This document shows, one piece after another, positions 14,220 through 21,056 of a stretch of DNA of 31,439 nt; positions within the stretch are counted from its first letter, which is position 1; each line of letters opens with the position of its first letter. Location: assembly GCA_964620095.1 (NCBI GenBank), contig CAZUGT010000291.1, positions 1-31,439 of the forward strand, read 5' to 3'. The notes below the pieces were generated by a model. The model was not told the DNA's origin and made no database searches. It was given only the letters and a program-made list of their open reading frames with translations. The position numbers and the translations under genes were made by a program. This DNA comes from JAJDXO01 sp964620095 (GTDB lineage: Bacteria; Pseudomonadota; Alphaproteobacteria; Rhodospirillales; UBA2165).

Positions 14220-16223
14220 ATGGGACGATTGACGGGCGCCGGTCGACGCAAACTGGCGCTGTTCGGATTTGGCCTGGCCTTGGCAGGCTGCGTCGCCACG
14301 CCGCCGCCCGAAGCCGAGACCGCGCCACAGACCGCCGCCGAGGCACGCGCCGCACCCGAAGCTGCGACACCCTCTCCAGCTCCCAACGCCGCCGTGGCGG
14401 AGGATCCCGCGCCGCCTCCCGCCGCCGAGGCACGCGCCGTGCCCGAAGCTGCGACACCCTCTCCGGCTCCCAACGCTGCCGTGGCGCCGGAACCCACCCC
14501 GCCTCCCGCCACGGAGGCACGCGCCGTGCCCGAAGCTGCGATTCCCTCTCCGGCTCCCAACGCCGCCGTGGCGCCGGAACCCGCCCCGCGTCCGGCCGTC
14601 CGAGCAGCCAAGCACATGGTGGCGGCGGCAAATCCGCTGGCGGCCCGGGCCGGTCTCGAGATATTACGGGCGGGGGGCTCGGCAATCGATGCGGCGATCG
14701 CCGTTCAGATGGTACTCAACGTGGTGGAGCCTCAGTCTTCCGGCATTGGCGGCGGCGGATTTCTGGTTCACTACTCGGCCAGGTCTCAATCCATAGAGAG
14801 CTATGACGGGCGGGAAACGGCCCCGGCGGCGGCAACCCCCGACATGTTTCTCAATTCCGCCGGCAGCCGGCGCGAATTTCATGACGCGGTCCCCGGCGGC
14901 CTGTCAGTCGGCGTCCCGGGACTGCTCCGGATGCTTGAAGCCGCGCACAAGGATCACGGCAAGCTTCCGTGGCGGCGGCTGTTCGATTCGGCCATCGAAC
15001 TGGCCGAGGAGGGATTTGAGATATCGCCCCGTCTGCATGGCCAGGTGTCCCGTGACCGGCATCTGAAGAAATTCGACACCACAAGAAGCTACTTCTTTGA
15101 CGCCGCCGGAGAAGCGAAATCCGCCGGCACCCGCCTGATCAACCGGTCCTTGGCGTCGACCTTCAAGGTGATCGCGGACTTTGGACCGGACGCGTTCTAC
15201 ATCGGCCCAATCGCCGAGGATATTGTCGCCGCGGCACGGGACGCTTCGCCCAATCCCGGGAGGATCACCGCAAACGACCTTCAAACCTACCGGGCCAAAA
15301 AGCGGGAGCCGGTCTGCTCTCTCTATCGCCGATGGGTGGTCTGCGGCGCGCCGCCACCGACATCGGGCGGTGTAACCACCCTGCAGATACTAGGCACCTT
15401 GCAGGAATTCGACCTCGCCGCCATGAAGCCGGGATCGGCCGAGGCCGTCCATCTTATCGCCGAGGCGAGCCGGCTGGCCTTCGCCGACCAGGGGAAATAC
15501 CTCGCCGATCCGGACGCGGTGCGCGTTCCGGTCGGACGGATGATCGACCCCGGCTACCTGGCGATTCGGGCCAAGTTGATTAGCCGCACGACGGCGATGG
15601 AAAAGGCCGAACCCGGCAACCTCGCCGAGCAGGCTGAGCTGCGCTATGCGCCGTCATCTGACGAACACGGCCGGTCCACGACGCATTTCAGCATCGTGGA
15701 CGGTGACGGCAATGTGGTGTCGCTGACATCTTCTATCAAGAGCGAGTTTGGATCGCGGTTGATGGTCCGGGGCTTCCTGCTCAACAGCCAGCTCACGGAA
15801 TTCGGATTCAGCCCGATTCGCAACGGCCGTCCAATTGCCAACGCCGCCGCCGCGAACAAGCGGCCGAGGTCGTCCATGAGCCCGACGCTGGTGCTCGATG
15901 CCGGCGGCAAACCGGTCCTGGCGGTCGGGACCCCCGGGGGCGGTGCCATTATCGGATATGTCGCCAAGACCATCATCGGGGTACTGGATTGGAAACTGGA
16001 TCCACAGGCGGCGATCGATGCCCCCCACTACGTCAATCTAAATGGCCCGACCGACCTGGAGGCGGATACGCCGGTGGCGGCCCTTCAACCCGTTCTGGAA
16101 GGGTTGGGGCACAAAGTCCGGGTCTCCAACATGGTGAGCGGGCTTCACGCCATTCAGATCACCGAAAACGGCCTCCTCGGGGGCGCGGACCCCCGCGGCG
16201 AAGGCGTCGCGATCGGTGACTAA
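14220..16223 (+). CDS. ggt: Gamma-glutamyltransferase, predicted lipoprotein
   Basis: The 667-residue protein is an N-terminal-nucleophile hydrolase that cleaves or transfers gamma-glutamyl groups, for example from glutathione. A signal ending in LALAGC makes Cys24 a likely lipidation site. Residues 39-125 are three tandem 29-residue Ala/Pro-rich repeats acting as a linker. The catalytic domain starts near 130. It shows SSGIGGGGF, the substrate-binding Arg in YDGRE, PPTSGGVTT, the autoprocessing site at STTHFS (predicted nucleophile Thr487), RPRSSMSPT and GTPGGGAI. The position equivalent to E. coli Asp433 appears to be Glu527 (LTEF). The ATG at 14220 follows a GGGGAG ribosome site; the frame is open much further upstream but only over the panB region. 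It is divergent from panB. Confidence 0.93.
   Translation: MGRLTGAGRRKLALFGFGLALAGCVATPPPEAETAPQTAAEARAAPEAATPSPAPNAAVAEDPAPPPAAEARAVPEAATPSPAPNAAVAPEPTPPPATEARAVPEAAIPSPAPNAAVAPEPAPRPAVRAAKHMVAAANPLAARAGLEILRAGGSAIDAAIAVQMVLNVVEPQSSGIGGGGFLVHYSARSQSIESYDGRETAPAAATPDMFLNSAGSRREFHDAVPGGLSVGVPGLLRMLEAAHKDHGKLPWRRLFDSAIELAEEGFEISPRLHGQVSRDRHLKKFDTTRSYFFDAAGEAKSAGTRLINRSLASTFKVIADFGPDAFYIGPIAEDIVAAARDASPNPGRITANDLQTYRAKKREPVCSLYRRWVVCGAPPPTSGGVTTLQILGTLQEFDLAAMKPGSAEAVHLIAEASRLAFADQGKYLADPDAVRVPVGRMIDPGYLAIRAKLISRTTAMEKAEPGNLAEQAELRYAPSSDEHGRSTTHFSIVDGDGNVVSLTSSIKSEFGSRLMVRGFLLNSQLTEFGFSPIRNGRPIANAAAANKRPRSSMSPTLVLDAGGKPVLAVGTPGGGAIIGYVAKTIIGVLDWKLDPQAAIDAPHYVNLNGPTDLEADTPVAALQPVLEGLGHKVRVSNMVSGLHAIQITENGLLGGADPRGEGVAIGD
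14334..14594 (+). repeat. Three tandem 87-bp repeats coding a 29-residue Ala/Pro linker
   Basis: Three consecutive units of 87 bases (start positions 14334, 14421 and 14508) encode near-identical 29-residue segments beginning AAEARA/ATEARA and containing PSPAPNAAVA. Units differ by few bases, implying recent slippage or unequal exchange. The count may vary between strains. Confidence 0.95.
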
Positions 16224-16296
16224 ACAACAACGGACGCCGAGGCGAAGGCGCTTCCGCCCGGCGCACCGGTTACGGGGAGGTCATGGGGCCGGGACG

Positions 16297-17739
16297 TTAG
16301 CGGCTCCTGACGAGGCTCTTTTCTTCCCCTTCATCGTCCTCGATCCGCGCCGGAAGTTCCAACAAGAATGTCGTGCCGTCTTCGTCGGTGCTCCCCAGCG
16401 TCACATCACCCCCGTGTGCGCGCATGATATCGCGCACAATCACCAGCCCGAGACCGGTTCCGTCCTTCTTGGTCGAACCGGCAAAAGGCGCGAACAGGTT
16501 CTCCCGTGCCTGTTGCGGGATACCCGGACCGTCGTCCGTGAAACTCAGGCTGATGAAGCCAAACCGGGACTCGGCTCGGGCGGTGACCGATTTGGCGCCC
16601 GCCTGAAATGCGTTGCGCCCGACGTTGGTGAGAGCCCGAAAAATCTGGTCACGGTCGGCATCCACCTGAATATCCGGTGAAACCTCGTTGCGCCAGACAA
16701 GACCGTCCACCCCAAGCTCGGAGTTGCGGATGCCCCCACCCACCTCCTCCACCAGATCGGCAAGGGCGAACCGGGTGGTCTCCATCTTGGGGGCGCCCTC
16801 GCGCGCAAAGTTCAGAGTCTGGGAGCAAAGTTCCACCGCCCGGTCGATGGCCTCGAACAAGCGCGGCACCAAGCGGCGGACCTCCGGATCATCGCTGTCG
16901 GCCAGCCGGTCGGACACCAGCACCGCGGTGGCAAGGGAGTTTCGAAGATCGTGGTTGATCTTGGCCACGGCCGAGCCCAACGCCGCCAAGCGCCGACGCT
17001 GCCGGAGCGCCTGGCGCACCTCCTGCTGCATCACGCCGAGCTCCCGTTGAGCGATGCCGATTTCATCCGCTCGATCGCCGGGCGGCAGGCTTGCTTGGGC
17101 ATTTTCCGGATCGGCCCGGAATTTCATCATGCTTTCGGTGATGCGTTCCATAGGCCGCACCATCAGCCAGCGGAGGGTCAGAAATACCAGAGAGGCGGTG
17201 ATCGCGGAGATGATCAGGGACAGGGCCAGGATGCGAACCGAAAAATCATACATGGCCCGGCGCATCGGCGCTTCGTCCATGAGAATCTCGACGACGGTCC
17301 CCGGGTCTTTGGGGGATGGCGCGATGACCCGCAGCACCCGGTTTTCCGTCTGTACCAATGCCACCAGGGCGTCCGCAAGCCAGCCAAAAAATACCGGGTC
17401 CCGTAAATCGTATGTCGCGTCAATGAACGGCAACTCCGGTGCGCCAAGCGCAAACATATGCCGCTTCGGCGTGCGCAGCACCACGTGATAGGTCTCGGAT
17501 CGCTCCAGCAGTCGCTGCTGGAGGTCCGGACTAACCGCATGGTTGGGCATGGCCTCCAGGGCCAGGGTCGCCAAATGAGCGGCCGCAATGCGCTCCTCGA
17601 GGAAACTCTGGCGAAATCGCGCAACCGATGGCGCGTAGATCAGCACCTCGCTGATCATCACGAAGAAGATTGTCAGAACCAGCAGCCGCGCCGACAGGGA
17701 ATGCGTGAACGGCGCCGGATTTCTTTGCTGTCCAGCCAT
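16297..17739 (-). CDS. Membrane sensor histidine kinase (orphan)
   Basis: This 480-residue inner-membrane kinase has two membrane segments (about 18-36 and 166-191) bracketing a periplasmic sensor of about 130 residues. A HAMP-like region follows, then a dimerisation helix with the phospho-acceptor His263 in INHDLRNSL. The ATP-binding domain shows the N box (NVGRNA, 372-377), G1 (DDGPGIP, from 402) and G2 (GTGLGL, 427-432). The H box is HDLRN rather than the common HExxN/P. The ATG at 17739 is chosen; the frame upstream runs into the flavoprotein gene. No response regulator gene is in the window. It is third in a probable operon, 68 bases after the flavoprotein gene, and is convergent with ggt. 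The sensed signal is unknown. Confidence 0.92.
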   Translation of the reverse strand: MAGQQRNPAPFTHSLSARLLVLTIFFVMISEVLIYAPSVARFRQSFLEERIAAAHLATLALEAMPNHAVSPDLQQRLLERSETYHVVLRTPKRHMFALGAPELPFIDATYDLRDPVFFGWLADALVALVQTENRVLRVIAPSPKDPGTVVEILMDEAPMRRAMYDFSVRILALSLIISAITASLVFLTLRWLMVRPMERITESMMKFRADPENAQASLPPGDRADEIGIAQRELGVMQQEVRQALRQRRRLAALGSAVAKINHDLRNSLATAVLVSDRLADSDDPEVRRLVPRLFEAIDRAVELCSQTLNFAREGAPKMETTRFALADLVEEVGGGIRNSELGVDGLVWRNEVSPDIQVDADRDQIFRALTNVGRNAFQAGAKSVTARAESRFGFISLSFTDDGPGIPQQARENLFAPFAGSTKKDGTGLGLVIVRDIMRAHGGDVTLGSTDEDGTTFLLELPARIEDDEGEEKSLVRSR

Positions 17740-17807
17740 GGCGGCCCAATGTAACACATTCGGCCTCCGGTGGGATGGGTTCCGCGCTATGAAAAGATGG
17801 TCCGCTA

Positions 17808-19232
17808 TCAGCCGAATTTCGCCAGAAATCTCACGATTTTTTGGGTCCGGCCGCCGAACAGGGAGGGCGTGAAGTACTGGCCGGCCGCCCGTTTGCCGGC
17901 CTCTCCGAGGGTTGGATAGGGCGCCACCATGTTGGCGATGGCGCCGATCTTCATCCTTTTGTGGACCGCCAGGGTCCAAACCTGGATCAGCTCCCCCGCA
18001 TGCGCGCCGACGATGCCGGCGCCCAAGACCCGGCCCTTGGGGCCGATGACGATTTTGACCAAACCTTCGGTCGCGCGCTCGGCGATCGCCCGGTCGTTTT
18101 CTGCAAACGGCCAGGAGGTCACGCGAACCTGATCCCCGTGTATTTCCCGCGCCGCCGCTTCCGTAAGACCCACTTGGGCCAGTTCCGGCGAGGTATAGGT
18201 CACCTTCGGGATCGCGGACATGTCCTGTTTGGCGGGGATTCGAAACAACGCGTTTTTGATGACGATACCTGCGTGATAGGAGGCGACGTGGGTGAATTGC
18301 AGACCGCCCGCAACGTCACCGATTGCGAACACCTTTTTGTTGGTGGTCCGCATCCGGGCATCCACCTTGATGCCGGACCTGTCATACTCGATTCCGGCTG
18401 CCTCCAAATTGAGGCCGTCCAGGTGGGGTCGCCGGCCGGCGGCTACGAGTAGATGAGAGCCCGTTATACGGGACCGCGGCGCCCCGTCGACATCCACCGC
18501 GACGCCGTCTCCGTCCTTGGCCGCGCCGGTCACGCGAACACCCTCGAGGAGTTCGACACCCTCGGACTTCAGGCGTTGACGGACCACCTCGACCAGCTCC
18601 GGGTCGTCGTTGGGCAGCATGGTGGCCATTTCCAGGACGGTGACCTCGGCGCCGAGCTGCCGGTGGGCCTGGGCCATTTCGATTCCAATGGGTCCCGCGC
18701 CGACGATAATCAAGTGATCCGGAACCGCGTCAAGGCCGAATATGGTTTCGTTGGTGTGGAAGGATGTCCGGTCCAGCCCGGGGATCGGCGGCACCATGGG
18801 CCCGGAACCGGTCGCAATGACGAAACGCCTGGCCCGAATTCTCCGATCGCCCGCCGTCACCTCCCGGGGGCCGGTGAACCTGCCCTCGGCCTGGATGACG
18901 TTGACCCCGAAGCCCTCATAACGCTCCACCGAGTCGTTGGGCGCGATGGTATCGATGGCCTGACGGACGTGATCGTAGACGCCGGCGCCGTTGATCTCGG
19001 CAACCGCCCGGCCGACCCCGAAGGGTTGTCCGCCCCGCACCGCCGCGGCCGCATGGCCCGCCGCCAACAGTGCTTTCGACGGCACGCAACCGTAGTTGAG
19101 GCAATCGCCGCCCATTTTGTCCCGCTCGAGCAAGACCGTCGGGAGACCGAGGTTGGCGGCCACATAGGCGACGCTCAGGCCGCCGGAACCGGCGCCAATG
19201 ACGCAGATATCGGTGTTGATGAGGTCGGTCAT
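17808..19232 (-). CDS. FAD-dependent pyridine nucleotide-disulfide oxidoreductase (mercuric-reductase/LPD-like)
   Basis: The 474-residue flavoprotein has the FAD-binding GAGSGG (13-18) and the redox-active disulfide GGDCLNYGC (Cys44, Cys49). It also has an NAD(P)-binding GAGPIG segment, the second FAD motif AIGDVAGG and a C-terminal dimerisation domain. In true dihydrolipoamide dehydrogenase the C-terminal active-site motif is HPTLSE. Here it is YPTLGE, with Tyr439 replacing the catalytic His. It lacks both the N-terminal metal-binding domain and the C-terminal cysteine pair of MerA. It is therefore neither a normal lipoamide dehydrogenase nor a classical mercuric reductase, and the substrate is unknown. 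It lies 33 bases after the TVP38 gene, a frequent neighbour of such flavoproteins. The ATG at 19232 gives the normal N-terminus. Confidence 0.9.
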   Translation of the reverse strand: MTDLINTDICVIGAGSGGLSVAYVAANLGLPTVLLERDKMGGDCLNYGCVPSKALLAAGHAAAAVRGGQPFGVGRAVAEINGAGVYDHVRQAIDTIAPNDSVERYEGFGVNVIQAEGRFTGPREVTAGDRRIRARRFVIATGSGPMVPPIPGLDRTSFHTNETIFGLDAVPDHLIIVGAGPIGIEMAQAHRQLGAEVTVLEMATMLPNDDPELVEVVRQRLKSEGVELLEGVRVTGAAKDGDGVAVDVDGAPRSRITGSHLLVAAGRRPHLDGLNLEAAGIEYDRSGIKVDARMRTTNKKVFAIGDVAGGLQFTHVASYHAGIVIKNALFRIPAKQDMSAIPKVTYTSPELAQVGLTEAAAREIHGDQVRVTSWPFAENDRAIAERATEGLVKIVIGPKGRVLGAGIVGAHAGELIQVWTLAVHKRMKIGAIANMVAPYPTLGEAGKRAAGQYFTPSLFGGRTQKIVRFLAKFG

Positions 19233-19265
19233 GGGGTGATCCTGAATCGAAGTGGCGGGCCGCGT

Positions 19266-20012
19266 CTAGCCGGCAACCTGCCGCCGGGCCTTGAAGCGCT
19301 TGTAAACGACCGGCACCAGCGACAATGCGGCGAGGCCAATCAGGGGTCCGAGCACTTCGGGCGCGAATATGATCGACAGGTCCGGCGCCTGACCCGCATC
19401 TATCAAATGTCCGATCCCGTTGCCGAGGCTGGCGTAAACGAACGTGCCCGGCATGATGCCGACCAGCGTGCTTATGACGTAGGTACGGGTGGAAACGCCC
19501 AGGAACGCCGGAACCAGATTGACCAGCCAAAACGGAAAAAGCGGCACCAGCCGAAGCACCAGCATGTAGCTGACGGCATTGGCCCGGAAACCGTCTTCCA
19601 TACGGCGGATAGCGGGACCCGCTTTCTGGTAAAAGAAATCGGCAAACGCATATCGCGCGGCGAGAAATATCACCGTGGCGCCCAGGGTCGCGGCGAAGAC
19701 CACGTAGATTCCGCCTAACAGGGTGCCGAACATGAACCCGCCCAAAATCGTGAACCAGATGGCGCCCGGAAGGCTGATGGCGATGGCCGCGGCATAGGCC
19801 GCAATAAACACCACGGCGCTGAGGATATGGTTGTTTTCCGCCCACGACAGAAGCGACTCGCGGTGTTCCTTCAGCATGTCGAACGAGACGAAGTGGTGGA
19901 GGTCGAACATAAATGCCGCGCCGAGCCCGATCACAAGCAGGACGATCGGCGCCAACCGCTTGATCGGCAGGCCGCTTTGCCTGGTATTAATTTCCTGGTT
20001 TTCGTCATTCAT
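19266..20012 (-). CDS. TVP38/TMEM64 (DedA-like) membrane protein
   Basis: The 248-residue inner-membrane protein has a single N-terminal segment (about 21-36), then a multi-helix core. The core contains LPGAIWFTILGGFMFG, LRLVPLFPFWLVNLVPAF and GIMPGTFVYASLGNGIG, the typical motifs of the TVP38/TMEM64 (SNARE-associated, DedA superfamily) family. These proteins are linked to lipid scrambling or transport and membrane homeostasis, but the exact bacterial role is unsettled. The ATG at 20012 is the only sensible start. It is the first gene of the TVP38-flavoprotein-kinase series and is divergent from rpmH. A CRP-like palindrome is centred about 50 bases upstream. Confidence 0.93.
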   Translation of the reverse strand: MNDENQEINTRQSGLPIKRLAPIVLLVIGLGAAFMFDLHHFVSFDMLKEHRESLLSWAENNHILSAVVFIAAYAAAIAISLPGAIWFTILGGFMFGTLLGGIYVVFAATLGATVIFLAARYAFADFFYQKAGPAIRRMEDGFRANAVSYMLVLRLVPLFPFWLVNLVPAFLGVSTRTYVISTLVGIMPGTFVYASLGNGIGHLIDAGQAPDLSIIFAPEVLGPLIGLAALSLVPVVYKRFKARRQVAG

Positions 20013-20053
20013 GATCGGCGCCGGTCCCTTTGCCTCAAGTGCCCTTCGTCTCT

Positions 20054-20069
20054 TGTGACGAATGTCACG
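20054..20069. promoter_or_regulatory. CRP/FNR-family-like operator
   Basis: TGTGA-CGAATG-TCACG matches nine of ten fixed positions of the CRP site TGTGA-N6-TCACA. The wider arms CTTGTGAC and GTCACGAG (20052-20071) pair at seven of eight positions. It is upstream of the TVP38 start on the minus strand and about 90 bases upstream of the rpmH -35. Binding by a CRP/FNR-family protein is inferred from the motif alone. Confidence 0.5.
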
Positions 20070-20156
20070 AGCCGAAGCTGTTCACACTCCGGTAGATATG
20101 GCCGCCGAGGCCTCTATTCCAGTCACCATTCCGTGACCCGGCGCGTCCCGGCATCG

Positions 20157-20185
20157 TTGACTTAGCGGAGCCGAAAACGTATACA
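20157..20185 (+). promoter_or_regulatory. rpmH operon promoter
   Basis: TTGACT (20157-20162) and TATACA (20180-20185) are separated by exactly 17 bases, each five of six to the sigma-70 consensus. This is the best promoter match I found in the window. Transcription would start near 20192, about 30 bases ahead of the rpmH GTG. It probably drives rpmH-rnpA-yidD-yidC and perhaps further. Confidence 0.8.
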
Positions 20186-20223
20186 CCGGGCCTTGCAAAT
20201 TCAGGCCGTTTTTGGAGCAGACA

Positions 20224-20358
20224 GTGAAACGGACATTCCAGCCCAGCAATCTCGTGCGCAAGCGCCGGCACGGCTTTCGCTCGCGCATGGCAACCGTTGG
20301 CGGCCGGCGGATTCTGGCGGCGCGGCGCGCCAAGGGCCGCAAGAAACTCTCCGCCTAG
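20224..20358 (+). CDS. rpmH: 50S ribosomal protein L34
   Basis: The 44-residue, very basic protein starts MKRTFQPSNLVRKRRHGF and ends in RRAKGRKKLSA, the full pattern of L34, a small protein of the large ribosomal subunit. The start is GTG, preceded by a GGAG ribosome site seven bases away. It is the first gene after the strong promoter at 20157-20185 and lies 18 bases before rnpA, the near-universal bacterial order. Confidence 0.98.
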   Translation: MKRTFQPSNLVRKRRHGFRSRMATVGGRRILAARRAKGRKKLSA

Positions 20359-20376
20359 ACGGATAAGGTACATCCA

Positions 20377-20787
20377 GTGGGTACGCCCCTCGTGCGTTTA
20401 AGGAACCGCGGGGATTTTCTTCGTGCGGCCCGGGAGGGCAGGAAATGGGTGACCCCCGGCCTGATCCTTCAGTGCCGGAGTCACAAGGAGGCCGAGACTA
20501 CCGTTTTGGCGGAACGGCGCCTCGGATTTACGGTCAGCCGGAAAGTCGGCAACGCCGTGGCCCGAAACCGCGCCCGGCGGCGACTCAAGGCCGCCGCGGA
20601 CGAGGTGATGCCGGGTCAAGCTGCACGGCATCGTGACTATGTGATTATCGGGCGGAATGCGACACTCGACCGCCGGTTCTCGGATTTGATCGGAGACTTG
20701 GAAACGGCACTTGAAAAACTCGGCGCAATGGCCGATGAGAGGGAGACAGAACCGCCGGATCGGGACACCAACCGGCAGGCCGGCTAG
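20377..20787 (+). CDS. rnpA: Ribonuclease P protein component
   Basis: The 136-residue basic protein is the protein subunit of RNase P, which matures tRNA 5' ends. The family RNR signature is visible in VGNAVARNRARRRLK, preceded by RLGFTVSRKVG. The N-terminal RLRNRGDFLRA also fits the family. The C-terminus carries about 20 extra charged residues, giving a slightly long protein. The start is GTG with an AAGG ribosome site. It is between rpmH and yidD, with an eight-base gap to yidD. Confidence 0.96.
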   Translation: MGTPLVRLRNRGDFLRAAREGRKWVTPGLILQCRSHKEAETTVLAERRLGFTVSRKVGNAVARNRARRRLKAAADEVMPGQAARHRDYVIIGRNATLDRRFSDLIGDLETALEKLGAMADERETEPPDRDTNRQAG

Positions 20788-20795
20788 GGACCAGC

Positions 20796-21056
20796 ATGAA
20801 ACCCATCCGCACAGTCTTGAAGCTCCTGATCCGGGGCTATCAGCTTTTCGTGTCGCCGATCCTCGGCGCCAACTGCCGGTACGCGCCGTCCTGTTCACGG
20901 TACGCCGTCAAGGCCATTGAAACACATGGCGCCGTTCGCGGCTCATGGCTAGCCGTCAAGCGCATCGGCCGATGCCACCCGTGGGGCGGCTCGGGATACG
21001 ATCCGGTGCCCTCGGGACACGATCACGATCATGCCGCCGGGGCACGCCCGCAATGA
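20796..21056 (+). CDS. yidD: Membrane protein insertion efficiency factor YidD
   Basis: The 86-residue protein belongs to the YidD family, which assists YidC-dependent insertion at the inner membrane. The conserved core is visible as LIRGYQLFVSPILGANCRYAPSC, split over an amphipathic helix, then SRYAVKAI and the terminal RCHPWGGSGYDPVP. The C-terminal tail GHDHDHAAG is rich in His and Asp. A good AGGGA ribosome site precedes the ATG. Its TGA overlaps the yidC ATG in an ATGA, so the two are translationally coupled. Confidence 0.96.
   Translation: MKPIRTVLKLLIRGYQLFVSPILGANCRYAPSCSRYAVKAIETHGAVRGSWLAVKRIGRCHPWGGSGYDPVPSGHDHDHAAGARPQ

Noticed and set aside
14334..14594. Three regularly spaced 87-bp repeats considered as a CRISPR-like array
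   Set aside because: The units are directly adjacent with no spacers and are in frame within the ggt coding sequence.
17808..19232. Annotation as mercuric reductase merA or dihydrolipoamide dehydrogenase lpdA
   Set aside because: The catalytic His is Tyr, and the MerA N-terminal domain and C-terminal Cys pair are missing. No mer or 2-oxoacid dehydrogenase genes are nearby.
20013..20223. Possible replication origin next to rpmH
   Set aside because: Although rpmH lies near dnaA/oriC in many bacteria, no DnaA boxes, dnaA gene or AT-rich unwinding element are seen here.
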